Shown piece after piece: positions 53,566-61,965 of a stretch of DNA of 64,000 nucleotides. Numbering within the stretch: the first letter of the stretch is position 1; each line of letters opens with the position of its first letter. The stretch lies in contig NZ_CP023690.1 of assembly GCF_008704795.1 (NCBI RefSeq), positions 9,434,501-9,498,500 on the forward strand, written 5' to 3'. A program made the translations under genes and the position numbers. The notes below the pieces were generated by a model. It did no database searches. It was not told the origin of the DNA and was given only the letters and a program-made list of their open reading frames with translations. The stretch is from Streptomyces spectabilis. GTDB lineage: Bacteria; Actinomycetota; Actinomycetes; Streptomycetales; Streptomycetaceae.

Positions 53566-54483
53566 ATGTACCAGGTTCCTGACCAGCGCGGAAAGGTCGC
53601 CGTGGTGACCGGCGCGAACAGCGGCACCGGCAAGGAGGCCGCCAAGCGGCTGGCCGGAGCGGGGGCCCACGTCGTCCTCGCGGTGCGCACGCCGGCCAAA
53701 GGCGAGCAGGCCCGGAACGAGATCCTCGCCGCACACCCCGGCGCCCGGGTGGAGGTCCGCCGCCTGGACCTGGCCAGCCTGTCCTCGGTCCGCGAGTTCA
53801 CCGACGGCCTGGCCACCGAGGGCAAGCCACTGGATCTGCTGTTGAACAACGCCGGCGTGATGAACGTGCCCCGGCGCACGGAGACCGACGACGGCTTCGA
53901 GCTGCAGCTGGGCAGCAACTTCCTCGGCCCGTTCGCCCTCACCGTCCAGCTCCTGCCCCTGCTGCTGGCCGCTCCCGCCCCGCGGGTCGCCACGATGAGC
54001 AGCGGCACCGCCAACCGGGCACGCATCAGCTTCGACGACCTGCAGTCCACCCGCGCCTACAGCCCCACCCGGGCCTACGCCCAGTCCAAGCTCGCCGACC
54101 TGCTGATGATGATCCACCTGGCCGACCTCGCCGCGCAGCACGCCTGGCCGCTGCTGTCGGCCGGTGCGCACCCCGGCTACACCCGCACCAACCTGATGAC
54201 CTCCGGCCCCACCCTGAACGGCGGCCGACCCGGCCGGCTCGAATCGCTGCTGTACAAGATCGTGCCGTCCCAGGGACCGGAACAGGGAGCAGAACCGCTG
54301 CTGTACGCGGCCACCGACCCCGCCGCCACACCCGGCGGCTACTACGGTCCGCGCTGGTCCATGGTCGGCCCCACCAAGGCCGCCCCCCTGCCGCGCAGTG
54401 CTCGGGACAAGACCGCCGCAGCACGCCTGTGGACCGTGGCCGAACGACTCACAGGGGTCTCCATCCAGACCCAGCGACTGTAA
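53566..54483 (+). CDS. Short-chain dehydrogenase/reductase
   Basis: 305 residues. The NAD(P)-binding motif is [14 protein letters not shown], followed by LLLNNAGVM, the catalytic Ser in ATMSSGTAN, and YAQSK for the Tyr-Lys pair. Length and the C-terminal [15 protein letters not shown] place it among the atypical WWOX/retinol-dehydrogenase-like SDRs common in actinomycetes. The substrate is unknown. Controlled by the divergent TetR gene. A weak GGAG site precedes the ATG. Confidence 0.92.
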   Translation: MYQVPDQRGKVAVVTGANSGTGKEAAKRLAGAGAHVVLAVRTPAKGEQARNEILAAHPGARVEVRRLDLASLSSVREFTDGLATEGKPLDLLLNNAGVMNVPRRTETDDGFELQLGSNFLGPFALTVQLLPLLLAAPAPRVATMSSGTANRARISFDDLQSTRAYSPTRAYAQSKLADLLMMIHLADLAAQHAWPLLSAGAHPGYTRTNLMTSGPTLNGGRPGRLESLLYKIVPSQGPEQGAEPLLYAATDPAATPGGYYGPRWSMVGPTKAAPLPRSARDKTAAARLWTVAERLTGVSIQTQRL

Positions 54484-54531
54484 ACGACACCCAGCCGCAG
54501 CCTGCGGCAGCCAAGGCCGTTCGGTTCCTCA

Positions 54532-54577
54532 CGCTCTCGCGCCACCTCCCGAAGTGGCGGACAAGTGCTGCTCCTTG
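54532..54577 (-). repeat. Right copy of the ~47-bp inverted repeat
   Basis: The reverse complement reads GCAGCACTTGTCCGCCACTT then CGGGAGGTGGCGCGAGAGCG, aligning with 52691-52738 apart from a 3-base gap and a few changes. Each copy also folds into a small hairpin (CCAC...GTGG here). Confidence 0.65.
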
Positions 54578-54676
54578 GCTCTGGCCCACTTGTTGTGGAG
54601 AGCTCACCAGTGGTGATGTCTGTGGCCTGTGGTGAGATGGCCGCACTCTGTCGATTGCTGTGGAGGAGGCCGTTCT

Positions 54677-54895
54677 ATGTCCGGGTATGCGTCGCTGACA
54701 CGAGCTCTGGCAGAGGCGCTGGTCGATGTCCTCTGGTTCGTGGAGGGGTGCGAGGACGAGCAGATGGACCCGGATGGCGCGGTGAAGGTCCTGGAAAGTG
54801 TCGCCGCTCTGGTGTCTCACCTGCCGAATGATCAGCGAAGCGATTTCATGGAGGGTGTGGCTCCTCTGGAGGGACACCGTGAGCTGGCGGTCTGA
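54677..54895 (+). CDS. Small acidic helical protein
   Basis: 72 residues: MSGYASLTRALAEALVDVLW, then FVEGCEDEQMDPDGAVKVLE and SVAALVSHLPNDQRSDFMEG. GGAGGAGGCCGTTCT precedes the ATG. Size and acidity resemble immunity-type or regulatory small proteins, but no family is recognised. Its last ~12 codons lie in the 200-bp segment that is duplicated at 55789-55982. Confidence 0.6.
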   Translation: MSGYASLTRALAEALVDVLWFVEGCEDEQMDPDGAVKVLESVAALVSHLPNDQRSDFMEGVAPLEGHRELAV

Positions 54896-55053
54896 TGCCT
54901 GAAGGGCTCTCTGCTCCGTCATGATCGCCGTGTCCGCGCAAACGGGGAGGGATCAATGACGTTGAGATCGCGCTCGGTATATCGGCCGGTCGCACAGCGG
55001 GCGCGTACGAGGGGCGCGGACTGATCAACTTCTGTTTGTGCAGGTGCAGATGG
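54854..55053 (+). repeat. Direct repeat copy 1 (~200 bp)
   Basis: Spans the end of the small gene and a broken copy of the 5' part of the gene at 55853. Shared blocks include GGGACACCGTGAGCTGG, CGTCATGATC and TCGGTATATCGG. The reading frame AEIAFGISAGRAAGAY of copy 2 appears here as VEIALGISAGRTAGAY but is shifted out of frame. Confidence 0.7.
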
Positions 55054-55137
55054 GCCCAGGCGTGCCTGGCCCTCCCGCGGAGCCACCCCCATCGGAACTT
55101 TCCTGCGACCGCGTGCCAGATGGTGGCGTGGTGCGTC

Positions 55138-55671
55138 TCAGGTGCAGCGGCGGCGGTAGTAGGCGTAGGTGAGGATGAGGAGCAGCGGGCCCCACAGGTT
55201 CATCAGGCCGCTCATCACCATCGCCAGGACGTCCCAGCCCGCGTCGTAGGGCCAGGCCGCCGTGCCCGCGGTGATCGCCTCGTGCAGCCAGTGCACGCCG
55301 AGCCCGGTGAAGAGGAGGCCGCCGAGGGTGGCGGGGATGATGGCGGCGGTCGGCGGGATGTGGCGCCCGCCGAGGTACGGCACCCAGAGGGGGACGACCT
55401 CGCCCCAGCGGCGGACGAGGCCGAAGCTGAGCAGGGCGCAGAGCTCCGTGAGGATCGTCAGGCCGAAGACGTAGGGGGCGTTGTACCAGGCCGGGGGCAG
55501 TGGTTCACCGCCCATGCCGGATCCGAACGCGAAGGGCAGCCGCCAGATGCCGACGGGCAGGACTACCAGGGGGATGGCATGCGCGATGCGTTCGGCCCAG
55601 ACGGGTACGCGGAGTGGTGCTGTCGGCGCGGCCCCGGTGGGGACTTGAGGAAGGGGTGTTGTGGTTGCCAT
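55138..55671 (-). CDS. Polytopic membrane protein of unknown function
   Basis: 177 residues with a Pro/Ala-rich N-terminus and four membrane helices (IAHAIPLVVLPVGIWRLPFA, YVFGLTILTELCALLSFGLV, IIPATLGGLLFTGLGVHWLH, and MVMSGLMNLWGPLLLILTYA). Typical of actinomycete hypothetical membrane proteins; role unknown. It lies between the two direct repeats, on the opposite strand. Confidence 0.8.
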   Translation of the reverse strand: MATTTPLPQVPTGAAPTAPLRVPVWAERIAHAIPLVVLPVGIWRLPFAFGSGMGGEPLPPAWYNAPYVFGLTILTELCALLSFGLVRRWGEVVPLWVPYLGGRHIPPTAAIIPATLGGLLFTGLGVHWLHEAITAGTAAWPYDAGWDVLAMVMSGLMNLWGPLLLILTYAYYRRRCT

Positions 55672-55788
55672 GTCTTCACCCTGCCGGAGCTGCGGAATCT
55701 GGGGATCATCCCACTGGATGGACCGTGGTCCGCCGCGTGGGGGAGCACAGTCCGACCTCGGAGCCCGCTCAAGCTCTGCTCACACGTC

Positions 55789-55982
55789 GTGTAGCTCCTC
55801 CGAAGGGACACCGTGAGCTGGTTTGGTGCCTTGAGGGCTTCCCTGCCCCGTCATGATCACCGCCTTCACGCTGACGGGAGAGGTCCATGACGCTGAGATC
55901 GCGTTCGGTATATCGGCGGGTCGGGCGGCGGGCGCATACGGAGTGCGAACGGATCAACTTCTCTTGGTGAAGGTGCGGATGG
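55789..55982 (+). repeat. Direct repeat copy 2 (~195 bp)
   Basis: Partner of 54854-55053. Here the segment leads in frame into the gene at 55853, so this copy may be the intact junction and copy 1 the decayed one. Confidence 0.7.
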
Positions 55983-56326
55983 CCATGATTACTCCCGTCC
56001 CTCCAGAGGAGCCACACCCGTTCATGGACTTGCTCGGTTCGATGGCTGCGGAGGAGACCGACCCCTCGCGTCGCGAGTTCTTGGACGTCTTCCCTGAGGG
56101 GTTCGGCGCTGACGGAGAAGTGGCAGGTACTTGGCCGGCACGAGCAGGCGGCGACCTGGCTGATGATGTGGACGGACAGGCGGCCCTGGACCGGCTACTC
56201 GACCGCCTCGCCGACACACCCACTCCGGCCGGCCCGACACCACGCGAACTGGACCTCCCGACGACAGCCCGTCTTCTGCCGATCGTCGACGTCCGACAGG
56301 GCGGGGCGGGCTCCGCACCGCGCTGA
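55853..56326 (+). CDS. Hypothetical protein
   Basis: 157 residues if read from ATG 55853 (GEVHDAEIAFGISAGRAAGA). An in-frame ATG at 56024 (MDLLGSMAAEETDPSRREFL) with GAGGAG further upstream is an alternative. The C-terminal half is acidic and helical (DVDGQAALDRLLDRLADTPT). No family recognised and no strong ribosome site, so the start and even expression are uncertain. Confidence 0.45.
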   Translation: MITAFTLTGEVHDAEIAFGISAGRAAGAYGVRTDQLLLVKVRMAMITPVPPEEPHPFMDLLGSMAAEETDPSRREFLDVFPEGFGADGEVAGTWPARAGGDLADDVDGQAALDRLLDRLADTPTPAGPTPRELDLPTTARLLPIVDVRQGGAGSAPR

Positions 56327-56371
56327 TAATCGGAGTGCGCACAGGCCCGGGAGAGTGTCACAGTCACTGCC

Positions 56372-56863
56372 GTGACCTTGATGAACGTGCTCGTCGACTT
56401 CGCCCGAACCGGCCGGATCGGCCCTCTTCACTGCGGGATGCCGCTGACCGAGGCTGAAGACCTGCTCGGCCCGGGGCGCCCGCACCCCGCCCACATCATG
56501 AAGGGGCCCGATATCGACGGCTACCCCTACTCCTGGAACGGGCTGCGACTGGTGGTCACGCAGCGGGCCGTCAGTGGCATCTGGATCAACCTTTGGCGTG
56601 GTTCGACCGCCAAACTCCCGCCGCTCGTCCTGCCCGATTCCGAGTCATTCGAGGCCACCGTGCTCCGCGAGGAACTGGTCACTGCCCTCGACACCGCCGG
56701 CTGTCACCACGAGGTCAACTCTGTCCTGACCTTCGGCGAGCAGTCGAGCATCCTCACCCAGCCGGCCGAGGTCTGCGCTGTGTTTAGCCTGCCTGGCCGG
56801 GACCACCATGTTCCGCACCACGATCGGCACTACCTCGACGTGATGCACAAGCACACGGCTTGA
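56372..56863 (+). CDS. Hypothetical actinomycete protein, possible immunity type
   Basis: 163 residues with HCGMPLTEAEDLLGPGRPHP, YPYSWNGLRLVVTQRAVSGI and VNSVLTFGEQSSILTQPAEV. The compact alpha/beta pattern starting with a CGMP-like loop and W-N-G-L recurs in streptomycete proteins near toxin-immunity or mobile regions, but I cannot assign a family. The start follows a poor site (GTCACAGTCACTGCCGTG). Its end overlaps the ISL3 remnant by about 30 bp. Confidence 0.6.
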   Translation: MTLMNVLVDFARTGRIGPLHCGMPLTEAEDLLGPGRPHPAHIMKGPDIDGYPYSWNGLRLVVTQRAVSGIWINLWRGSTAKLPPLVLPDSESFEATVLREELVTALDTAGCHHEVNSVLTFGEQSSILTQPAEVCAVFSLPGRDHHVPHHDRHYLDVMHKHTA

Positions 56864-57690
56864 CATCGCTGATTCCACAGAATGATCCGGTTGACGTGGC
56901 CTTCGACGACACCCGAGTTCCACGGCTGGGTGAGGCCGGCGATGACCGCATCGAGGTCGCGTTCGAGGTGCTGGGCGAACCGGCTGAGGCTGAGCAGGTC
57001 GGCGGCGGCTCGGGCAGATTCGATCCACTCCGGCAGCCGCTCGCCGTGCAGCTCGGTGACCATGCAGGCGAAGGAGCGCACGTACCCGGCGAGCGCAGTC
57101 AGGTTGGGCAGTTGGCCAAGACCACCTTGAGTTGAATCCGGTCGCATTCAGGCAGGGTGTCGGGGTGGGTCAGGATCCAGCGTGTGACGGCGCGGGCCGA
57201 TGGCGGGCGGGGACCGACTGGTCGGGGCTTGCCGCGGAGATTCCTGCTGACGTAGGCGCGGACTCCGGCGTATCCGCGGGGATAGCCCTGTTCCTTGATC
57301 TCCTCCCATAGTTTCCAGGCATTGGTGCATCCTTTCTGCCAACGTTGATCGAGGTAGGACTTGTAGGCATCGAGCCTGGTCGGACGGTTTTGCCACTGCC
57401 CGGTGAACATCTCTTCCGGAGTGGCGGCGCGGGAGAAGCGCAGGATCGTGTTGAGCGTCATGCCGAGTTGCCGGGCGACGGACCGCTTGCCGTGTCCGGC
57501 GGCGAGCAGAGCGTGGATGGTGGCGTGCTCGGCGCGGGTGCGTTCGGCGAAGCGGTGCCCTGTTGGCCAGGGCGATGACGCGGCCGACGCCGCCTCGCCC
57601 TGGGGCTCCTCCGGCGGTTGCGGCGTGGGGCGCAGGCAGTCGCGGTGCCGGTAGACGCACTTCTCGGCGGCTTCGCCCAGGTTGTGCCAA
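56830..57690 (-). mobile_element. ISL3-family transposase remnant (3' part)
   Basis: The minus strand reads WHNLGEAAEKCVYRHRDCLR, then an HTH region (KRSVARQLGMTLNTILRFSR) and NAWKLWEEIKEQGYPRGYAG, and after a frameshift near 57120 FACMVTELHGERLPEWIESA then LTQPWNSGVVEGHVNRIILW. These are ISL3 features. The N-terminal zinc-finger half is missing: the 5' side is taken by the group II intron end. Confidence 0.75.
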
Positions 57691-57789
57691 GGGTACTGGT
57701 GGGCCGTCGGCGAGGTGCCTGCTGAGCAGGTCCCTTTCCCACGGCCCCCAGCCCGAACGACGCATGCGAGCTTTCCTCGCACGTCGCTC
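57691..57789 (-). ncRNA. Group II intron 3' end (domains V and VI)
   Basis: On the minus strand 57789-57755 folds as a domain V hairpin: an AGC-containing 5' strand (GAGCGACGTGCGAG), a GAAA tetraloop and a 3' strand GCTCGCATGCGTCGTTC. It is followed by a longer stem closed by GGCCGT/ACGGCC, consistent with domain VI. It lies 9 bp after the maturase stop. The ISL3 sequence resumes immediately after, placing the 3' splice site near 57690. Confidence 0.65.
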
Positions 57790-57797
57790 TCCAGTGA

Positions 57798-58290
57798 TTA
57801 CTCCGTGAGTGCTGCGACGGATCTTCTTCCGTGGATGTCCACGTGGAAATTTCCGCAGACCACAAGGGCCTTGCGGTGCCTCACGGCCATGAGATCTGCC
57901 CACGGCGGCCGATCGCCGGATCTTCCGAGGCCTGCGAGCTTGGCGACATGGTGGACTTCCACCTCGTCGACACACCCACATGCCTCGCATCGTCCCGCGA
58001 GGAGCCGGGTGACCAGCTCCTCGCGTTTGATATTGACCGGCGCCAGCTGGCGGTCGGTGATGACCACCTTCTTGTTCTGTCTCAGCGGAATCCCGCCGAA
58101 CCGTCCGACCAGAGGCTTCCTGCCTGGCTGTTCGACGCGGGCTTCGAAGCACTTGCGCGGCCCGTGCGGCGTCTCGATGGTGGCCGCGCATTTGCGGGCC
58201 ATCTTCGACACCGATGAGCGGTGCTTGTTGGCGAGCGTCATCAGCATCGAGGCCTTCATAACCCATCGCAGCCGTGCGAGTCGAAAGACA
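57798..58290 (-). pseudogene. Group II intron reverse transcriptase/maturase, C-terminal fragment
   Basis: About 163 codons: VMKASMLMTLANKHRSSVSK, MARKCAATIETPHGPRKCFE, then an HNH endonuclease end (CEACGCVDEVEVHHVAKLAG, CGNFHVDIHGRRS). This is the thumb/D and endonuclease part of an intron-encoded protein. The reverse transcriptase domain is absent: sequence upstream of 58290 belongs to an IS630 remnant on the other strand. Confidence 0.75.
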
Positions 58291-58299
58291 TCGCCGGCC

Positions 58300-59039
58300 A
58301 GTGACCAGGTGCGCGAGCACATCTGCCTGATTGCCCGGACGTCCCCCGCCGACTGGGGCATCGCCGCGTTCTCCACCTGGAGCCTGAGCAAGCTCGCCGG
58401 CCACCTCATCAAGCAGATGGTGACCGACGCCATCAGCCGGGAGACCCTGCGTCGGATCCTGCGCGAGGGCAAAGTCTCCTGGAAGACCACCACCACGTGG
58501 CGTCCACCGACCCGGAGTTCATCGCCAAGATGCACCGCGTCCTGGCGCTGTACGACACTCCGCTCGTCGACGGGCGGGTGATATGCGTCGACGATTTCGG
58601 GCCGCTGAACCTGATGCCCCGCAAGGGCAAGGCATGGGGGCCCGTCAGGCGTCCACGAAGGCTCCGTGCCACCTACCGGCGCACCGCCGGCGTGAGGCAC
58701 ATGCTCGCCTCCCTCGACCTGGCCACCGGCAAGGTGTACTACCGCATCCGCCCACGCAATCGGTGGCGGGAGTTCCTCGACCTCCTCAAAGCCCTGCGCG
58801 CCCGCTGGCCCGGGGAGAAGTTGTATGTGGTGCTGGACAACTTCTCCCCGCACAAGCACGCCAAGGTCCGCGCCTGGGTGGCCGGCAACGGCATCGAGCG
58901 GGTATTCCTGCCGACCTACGGCTCATGGCTGAATTGGATCGAGGCCGAGTTCGCGGCCCTGCGCTACTTCGCACTCAACGGCACCGACCACCGCAGCCAC
59001 GACGAGCAGAACGCCGCCATCGCCGCCTACATCCGCTGA
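58300..59039 (+). mobile_element. IS630-family transposase remnant
   Basis: The first piece (VREHICLIARTSPADWGIAA, SKLAGHLIKQMVTDAISRET) shifts frame near 58495 into MASTDPEFIAKMHRVLALYD, VICVDDFGPLNLMPRKGKAW, LYVVLDNFSPHKHAKVRAWV and LPTYGSWLNWIEAEFAALRY. The DDE residues of the C-terminal domain look present. The N-terminal HTH part is missing at the junction with the maturase fragment, so it is inactive. Confidence 0.78.
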
Positions 59040-59174
59040 CGCAACGCTCGCACCGCACCAACTCGTAAAGACGGCCTTCGCAGCCAACTCACCTATCCGG
59101 TCATGGACCGATTACCCAGCCATGGCTGACGAGCCACTGGCTAGGGTTGGCGTGACCTGGCGGGGTGAGGAGGC

Positions 59175-59750
59175 ATGGTGATCACGTGGCGGAGGGTGGC
59201 CGAGGGGGACCTCGGGGTGTTGCGGGAGTGGCTCATGCAACCGCATGTGGCCCGCTGGTGGAGCCACGACACCTCCATGGAGGCGGTCGCGCGGGACTTC
59301 GGGCCGGCGACGCGCGGCGAAGAGCCGTCCGAGGATCTTCTGGTCATGCTGGACGACACGCCGGTCGCCTTGGTCCAACGGTGCCGGTTCGCGGACTACC
59401 CCGACTACCTCGCGGAGGTGGCCGGCCAGGTCGAACTCCCCGACACGGCGGTCACGATCGACTACCTGCTCGGCGACCCTGCACGGGTGGGGCAGGGACT
59501 GGGGCCCCGCATCATCCGGGCGATCGTGGCGGCCACATGGACCGACTATCCGGACGCGTCCGCCGTCGTCGTCCCGGTCCATGCCGCCAACCGTGCGTCA
59601 TGGCGAGCCTTGGAGAAGGCCGGACTGCTCAGGATCGGCACCGCCGACCTGGCCCCTGACCATCCGGACGACGACCGCACCCATTACGTCTATCGCATCG
59701 ACAGGCCCGTCGGCGAAACCGGCACGACAGCCCTGGCTGACTGCGGCTGA
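59175..59750 (+). CDS. GNAT acetyltransferase, AAC(6')-like
   Basis: 191 residues. VLREWLMQPHVARWWSHDTS near the N-terminus, VTIDYLLGDPARVGQGLGPR (acetyl-CoA loop) and VVVPVHAANRASWRALEKAG match the AAC(6')/IucB-like acetyltransferases. True aminoglycoside modification cannot be claimed; many chromosomal relatives have other substrates. The start at 59175 follows GGGGTGAGGAGGC. It sits between similar ~70-bp sequences at 59095 and 59810. Confidence 0.8.
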   Translation: MVITWRRVAEGDLGVLREWLMQPHVARWWSHDTSMEAVARDFGPATRGEEPSEDLLVMLDDTPVALVQRCRFADYPDYLAEVAGQVELPDTAVTIDYLLGDPARVGQGLGPRIIRAIVAATWTDYPDASAVVVPVHAANRASWRALEKAGLLRIGTADLAPDHPDDDRTHYVYRIDRPVGETGTTALADCG

Positions 59751-60154
59751 CGATCCCCGCAAACACCCCGCCCGCACCGAACCGAAGACGCACTTGCGGC
59801 CGACTCCCTGATTCATTCATCGACCGATAGCCCGGCCAGGGTTCCGTGACGAGCCACCAGGCAGGGGTGAGGTGGATGGCGAAGACGCCGAGGGCCTCCT
59901 TCTCGGGAGGGTAGATATCGCGGATCGCGCAGTGAACGGAAGGAGAGGAGCAGCAGTCATGACCGGTGGGGGCTTCACTGCGCAGGAAGGCAAGTCGGCT
60001 TGTGAGGGCGGAAGCGCTCTGGCCTTACATGGCCGAACCGCTTGTGGAGACCTGACGGCGAGCGCTGTGCACTGGATGTGCACGGCGTTACGAGCCGCTG
60101 TCCGTTCGTGCTGCTTGGGCGGTACTCCACCGCGCGGTCATAGGGAACAATTGG
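59751..60154. other. Intergenic region with a diverged repeat, no gene seen
   Basis: About 400 bp. Around 59822-59875 the sequence (CGACCGATAGCCCGGCCAGG, GACGAGCCACCAGGC) resembles 59110-59160 (GACCGATTACCCAGCC, GACGAGCCACTGGC). No convincing frame. Confidence 0.4.
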
Positions 60155-60664
60155 ATGATGCGCATTCGAGTGGTCGACCCCGGTGAACTTCCCCTGCTCC
60201 AGGACATCGAGAGGGCCGCGGGCCGCTGCTTCCGCGACGTCGGCATGCCGGAGATCGCCGACGACGAGCCGCCGACGCTCGCGGAGCTGGCGCACTACCG
60301 GCGCGCGGGGCGCGCCTGGGTCGCGGTCGACGACGGCGACCGGCCCGTCGCGTACCTCCTCGCGGACCACGTCGACGGCGCTCTGCACGTCGAGCAGGTG
60401 TCCGTCCACCCCGACCACGCGCGCCGCGGCGTCGGCCGCGCCCTCATCGAGCACCTGGCCGACACGGCCAAGGCCGGTGGAATCCCGGCGCTCACCCTCA
60501 CCACCTTCGCCGAGGTGCCGTGGAACGCGCCGTACTACGCCCGCTGCGGCTTCGAGACCGTCGACGAGGCGTCGATCGGCCCGGAGCTGCGGGCGGTGCG
60601 GCAGAAGGAGGCCGCCCACGGCCTGGACCGGTGGCCGAGGGTCTGCATGCGGCGCCCGGTGTGA
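60155..60664 (+). CDS. GNAT-family N-acetyltransferase
   Basis: 169 residues with the acetyl-CoA signature VEQVSVHPDHARRGVGRALI and the C-terminal WNAPYYARCGFETVDE. Length is normal for the family. The substrate is unknown; DVGMPEIADDEPPTLAELAH near the N-terminus is typical of a large actinomycete subgroup. Two adjacent ATGs at 60155/60158 leave the exact start uncertain. Confidence 0.9.
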   Translation: MMRIRVVDPGELPLLQDIERAAGRCFRDVGMPEIADDEPPTLAELAHYRRAGRAWVAVDDGDRPVAYLLADHVDGALHVEQVSVHPDHARRGVGRALIEHLADTAKAGGIPALTLTTFAEVPWNAPYYARCGFETVDEASIGPELRAVRQKEAAHGLDRWPRVCMRRPV

Positions 60665-60776
60665 AGCCGCGTACAAGTGAAGCCGCGTACGGCCGTGTGA
60701 AGCGTGTGCAGCCGTGGCGCATCAGGCTCATTGAAGTCTTCAGTATCTCCGTGGTGCGGACCTAGTATCGGGCGGC

Positions 60777-61172
60777 ATGAGCGGGCGAGAGGTCAGGATC
60801 CGGCGCGGTGCGTGGCGCACCGGCGCCCTGTGCCTGCTCGCCTTCGTCGTCTGCATGCTCACGGCCTTCGGCTCAGGCGCGGCGTCGGCCTCCTCCGCCC
60901 CGGAGAAGGCCGAGCGCACGCGCGCGACGGCCCCGTACGGCTCGGCCGTCGAGGTGTCGGTGGGACCCGACACCAGTGGCTGCCAGGACGGAGACGGGCA
61001 GGACACGCCGCGCAGCGCGGCGCTGCCCCGACCCGACCAGCCCTGTGCGTCCGCTCCCCGGCCCGCGCCGACCAGCGGCGACGCGGCACCCGTTGCCGCC
61101 ACGTGGCGCCCGACGGGCCCCGCCGACGCCACCGCTGTCGATCTCTATAGAACGTGCGTCATCAGAACGTAG
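60777..61172 (+). CDS. Small membrane-anchored or exported protein
   Basis: 131 residues. A basic start and one hydrophobic helix (TGALCLLAFVVCMLTAFGSG) act as a signal or anchor. The rest is low-complexity Pro/Ala/Ser-rich and ends TCVIRT. The upstream region has TGAAGTCTTCA (palindromic, near 60732) and TAGTAT. Function unknown. Confidence 0.65.
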   Translation: MSGREVRIRRGAWRTGALCLLAFVVCMLTAFGSGAASASSAPEKAERTRATAPYGSAVEVSVGPDTSGCQDGDGQDTPRSAALPRPDQPCASAPRPAPTSGDAAPVAATWRPTGPADATAVDLYRTCVIRT

Positions 61173-61236
61173 AGGGCCCTCTCCTCCCTCCCCGCTTGCC
61201 GCGCACCGTTCCGTCGTCACCAAGGAGAGATCCAGC

Positions 61237-61824
61237 ATGTCTTCGTACCCTTCCCGTCCCCCGGCCCCTTCCGAGGGCCTGACCACCCCGGGTGCGCCCG
61301 TCCTTCACCGGGCCGCCCCCGGCGCTCCCGACCTCCGGACCGGCACCGACCTCGGGCTGTTGCTCCTGCGCGTCGCCGTCGGACTGACCATGGCAGGGCA
61401 CGGCACGCAGAAGCTGTTCGGCTGGTTCGACGGCGGTGGCCTGAACGGCACTGCCGAGTACTTCGCCGCCGACGGCTACAAGGCCGCCAAGGCGATGGCC
61501 TGGGTCGCCGCCCTCACCGAGACCTTCTGCGGCCTGGGCCTCGCCATCGGACTGCTTACCCCGCTCGCGGGCGCGGGCATCCTCGGCATCATGCTCAACG
61601 CCATCGCCACCAAGTGGGGCGGCGGCTTCTTCGCCCCTGAGGGCGTCGAGTACGACCTGGTCCTGCTGACCGGCGCGGTGGCCCTGGCCCTCACCGGACC
61701 GGGCCGCGTCGCTGCCGACCACCTCCTGCCCGTCCTGCGGGACCACCGCTTCGCACGAGGCGTCGCGGCGGTCGCCCTCGGCGCCCTCTCGGCCGCGTTC
61801 GTCCTGGTCGTCCTGCGCGACTGA
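61237..61824 (+). CDS. DoxX-family membrane protein
   Basis: 195 residues. A disordered Pro-rich N-terminus (~45 residues) is followed by four helices starting DLGLLLLRVAVGLTMAGHGT then QKLFGWFDGGG, the DoxX signature, with FAPEGVEYDLVLLTGAVALA later. AAGGAGAGATCCAGC precedes the ATG. Probably a quinone- or redox-linked membrane protein, unproven. Unlike the DoxX gene at 14253, it lacks the regulatory box. Confidence 0.9.
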   Translation: MSSYPSRPPAPSEGLTTPGAPVLHRAAPGAPDLRTGTDLGLLLLRVAVGLTMAGHGTQKLFGWFDGGGLNGTAEYFAADGYKAAKAMAWVAALTETFCGLGLAIGLLTPLAGAGILGIMLNAIATKWGGGFFAPEGVEYDLVLLTGAVALALTGPGRVAADHLLPVLRDHRFARGVAAVALGALSAAFVLVVLRD

Positions 61825-61842
61825 GCCGGTACGCCCGGCAGG

Positions 61843-61872
61843 CCGGGGCGGCACCCGCGGGTGCCGCCCCGG
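61843..61872 (+). terminator. Terminator after doxX
   Basis: A perfect 14-bp inverted repeat (CCGGGGCGGCACCC/GGGTGCCGCCCCGG) with a 2-nt centre, 19 bp past the stop. Confidence 0.85.
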
Positions 61873-61965
61873 TGTCATTCAGCGCGAAAGCGGACGTACT
61901 TGACGGTGTGTCGCTCTCCGCCTTGGGTGGGGGAGTCCACCACCACTCCCCGAACAGGAGCCGTC

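Noticed and set aside
59175..59750. Acquired aminoglycoside-resistance gene
   Set aside because: The AAC(6')-like fold is visible, but chromosomal relatives with other substrates are common and nothing shows drug specificity.
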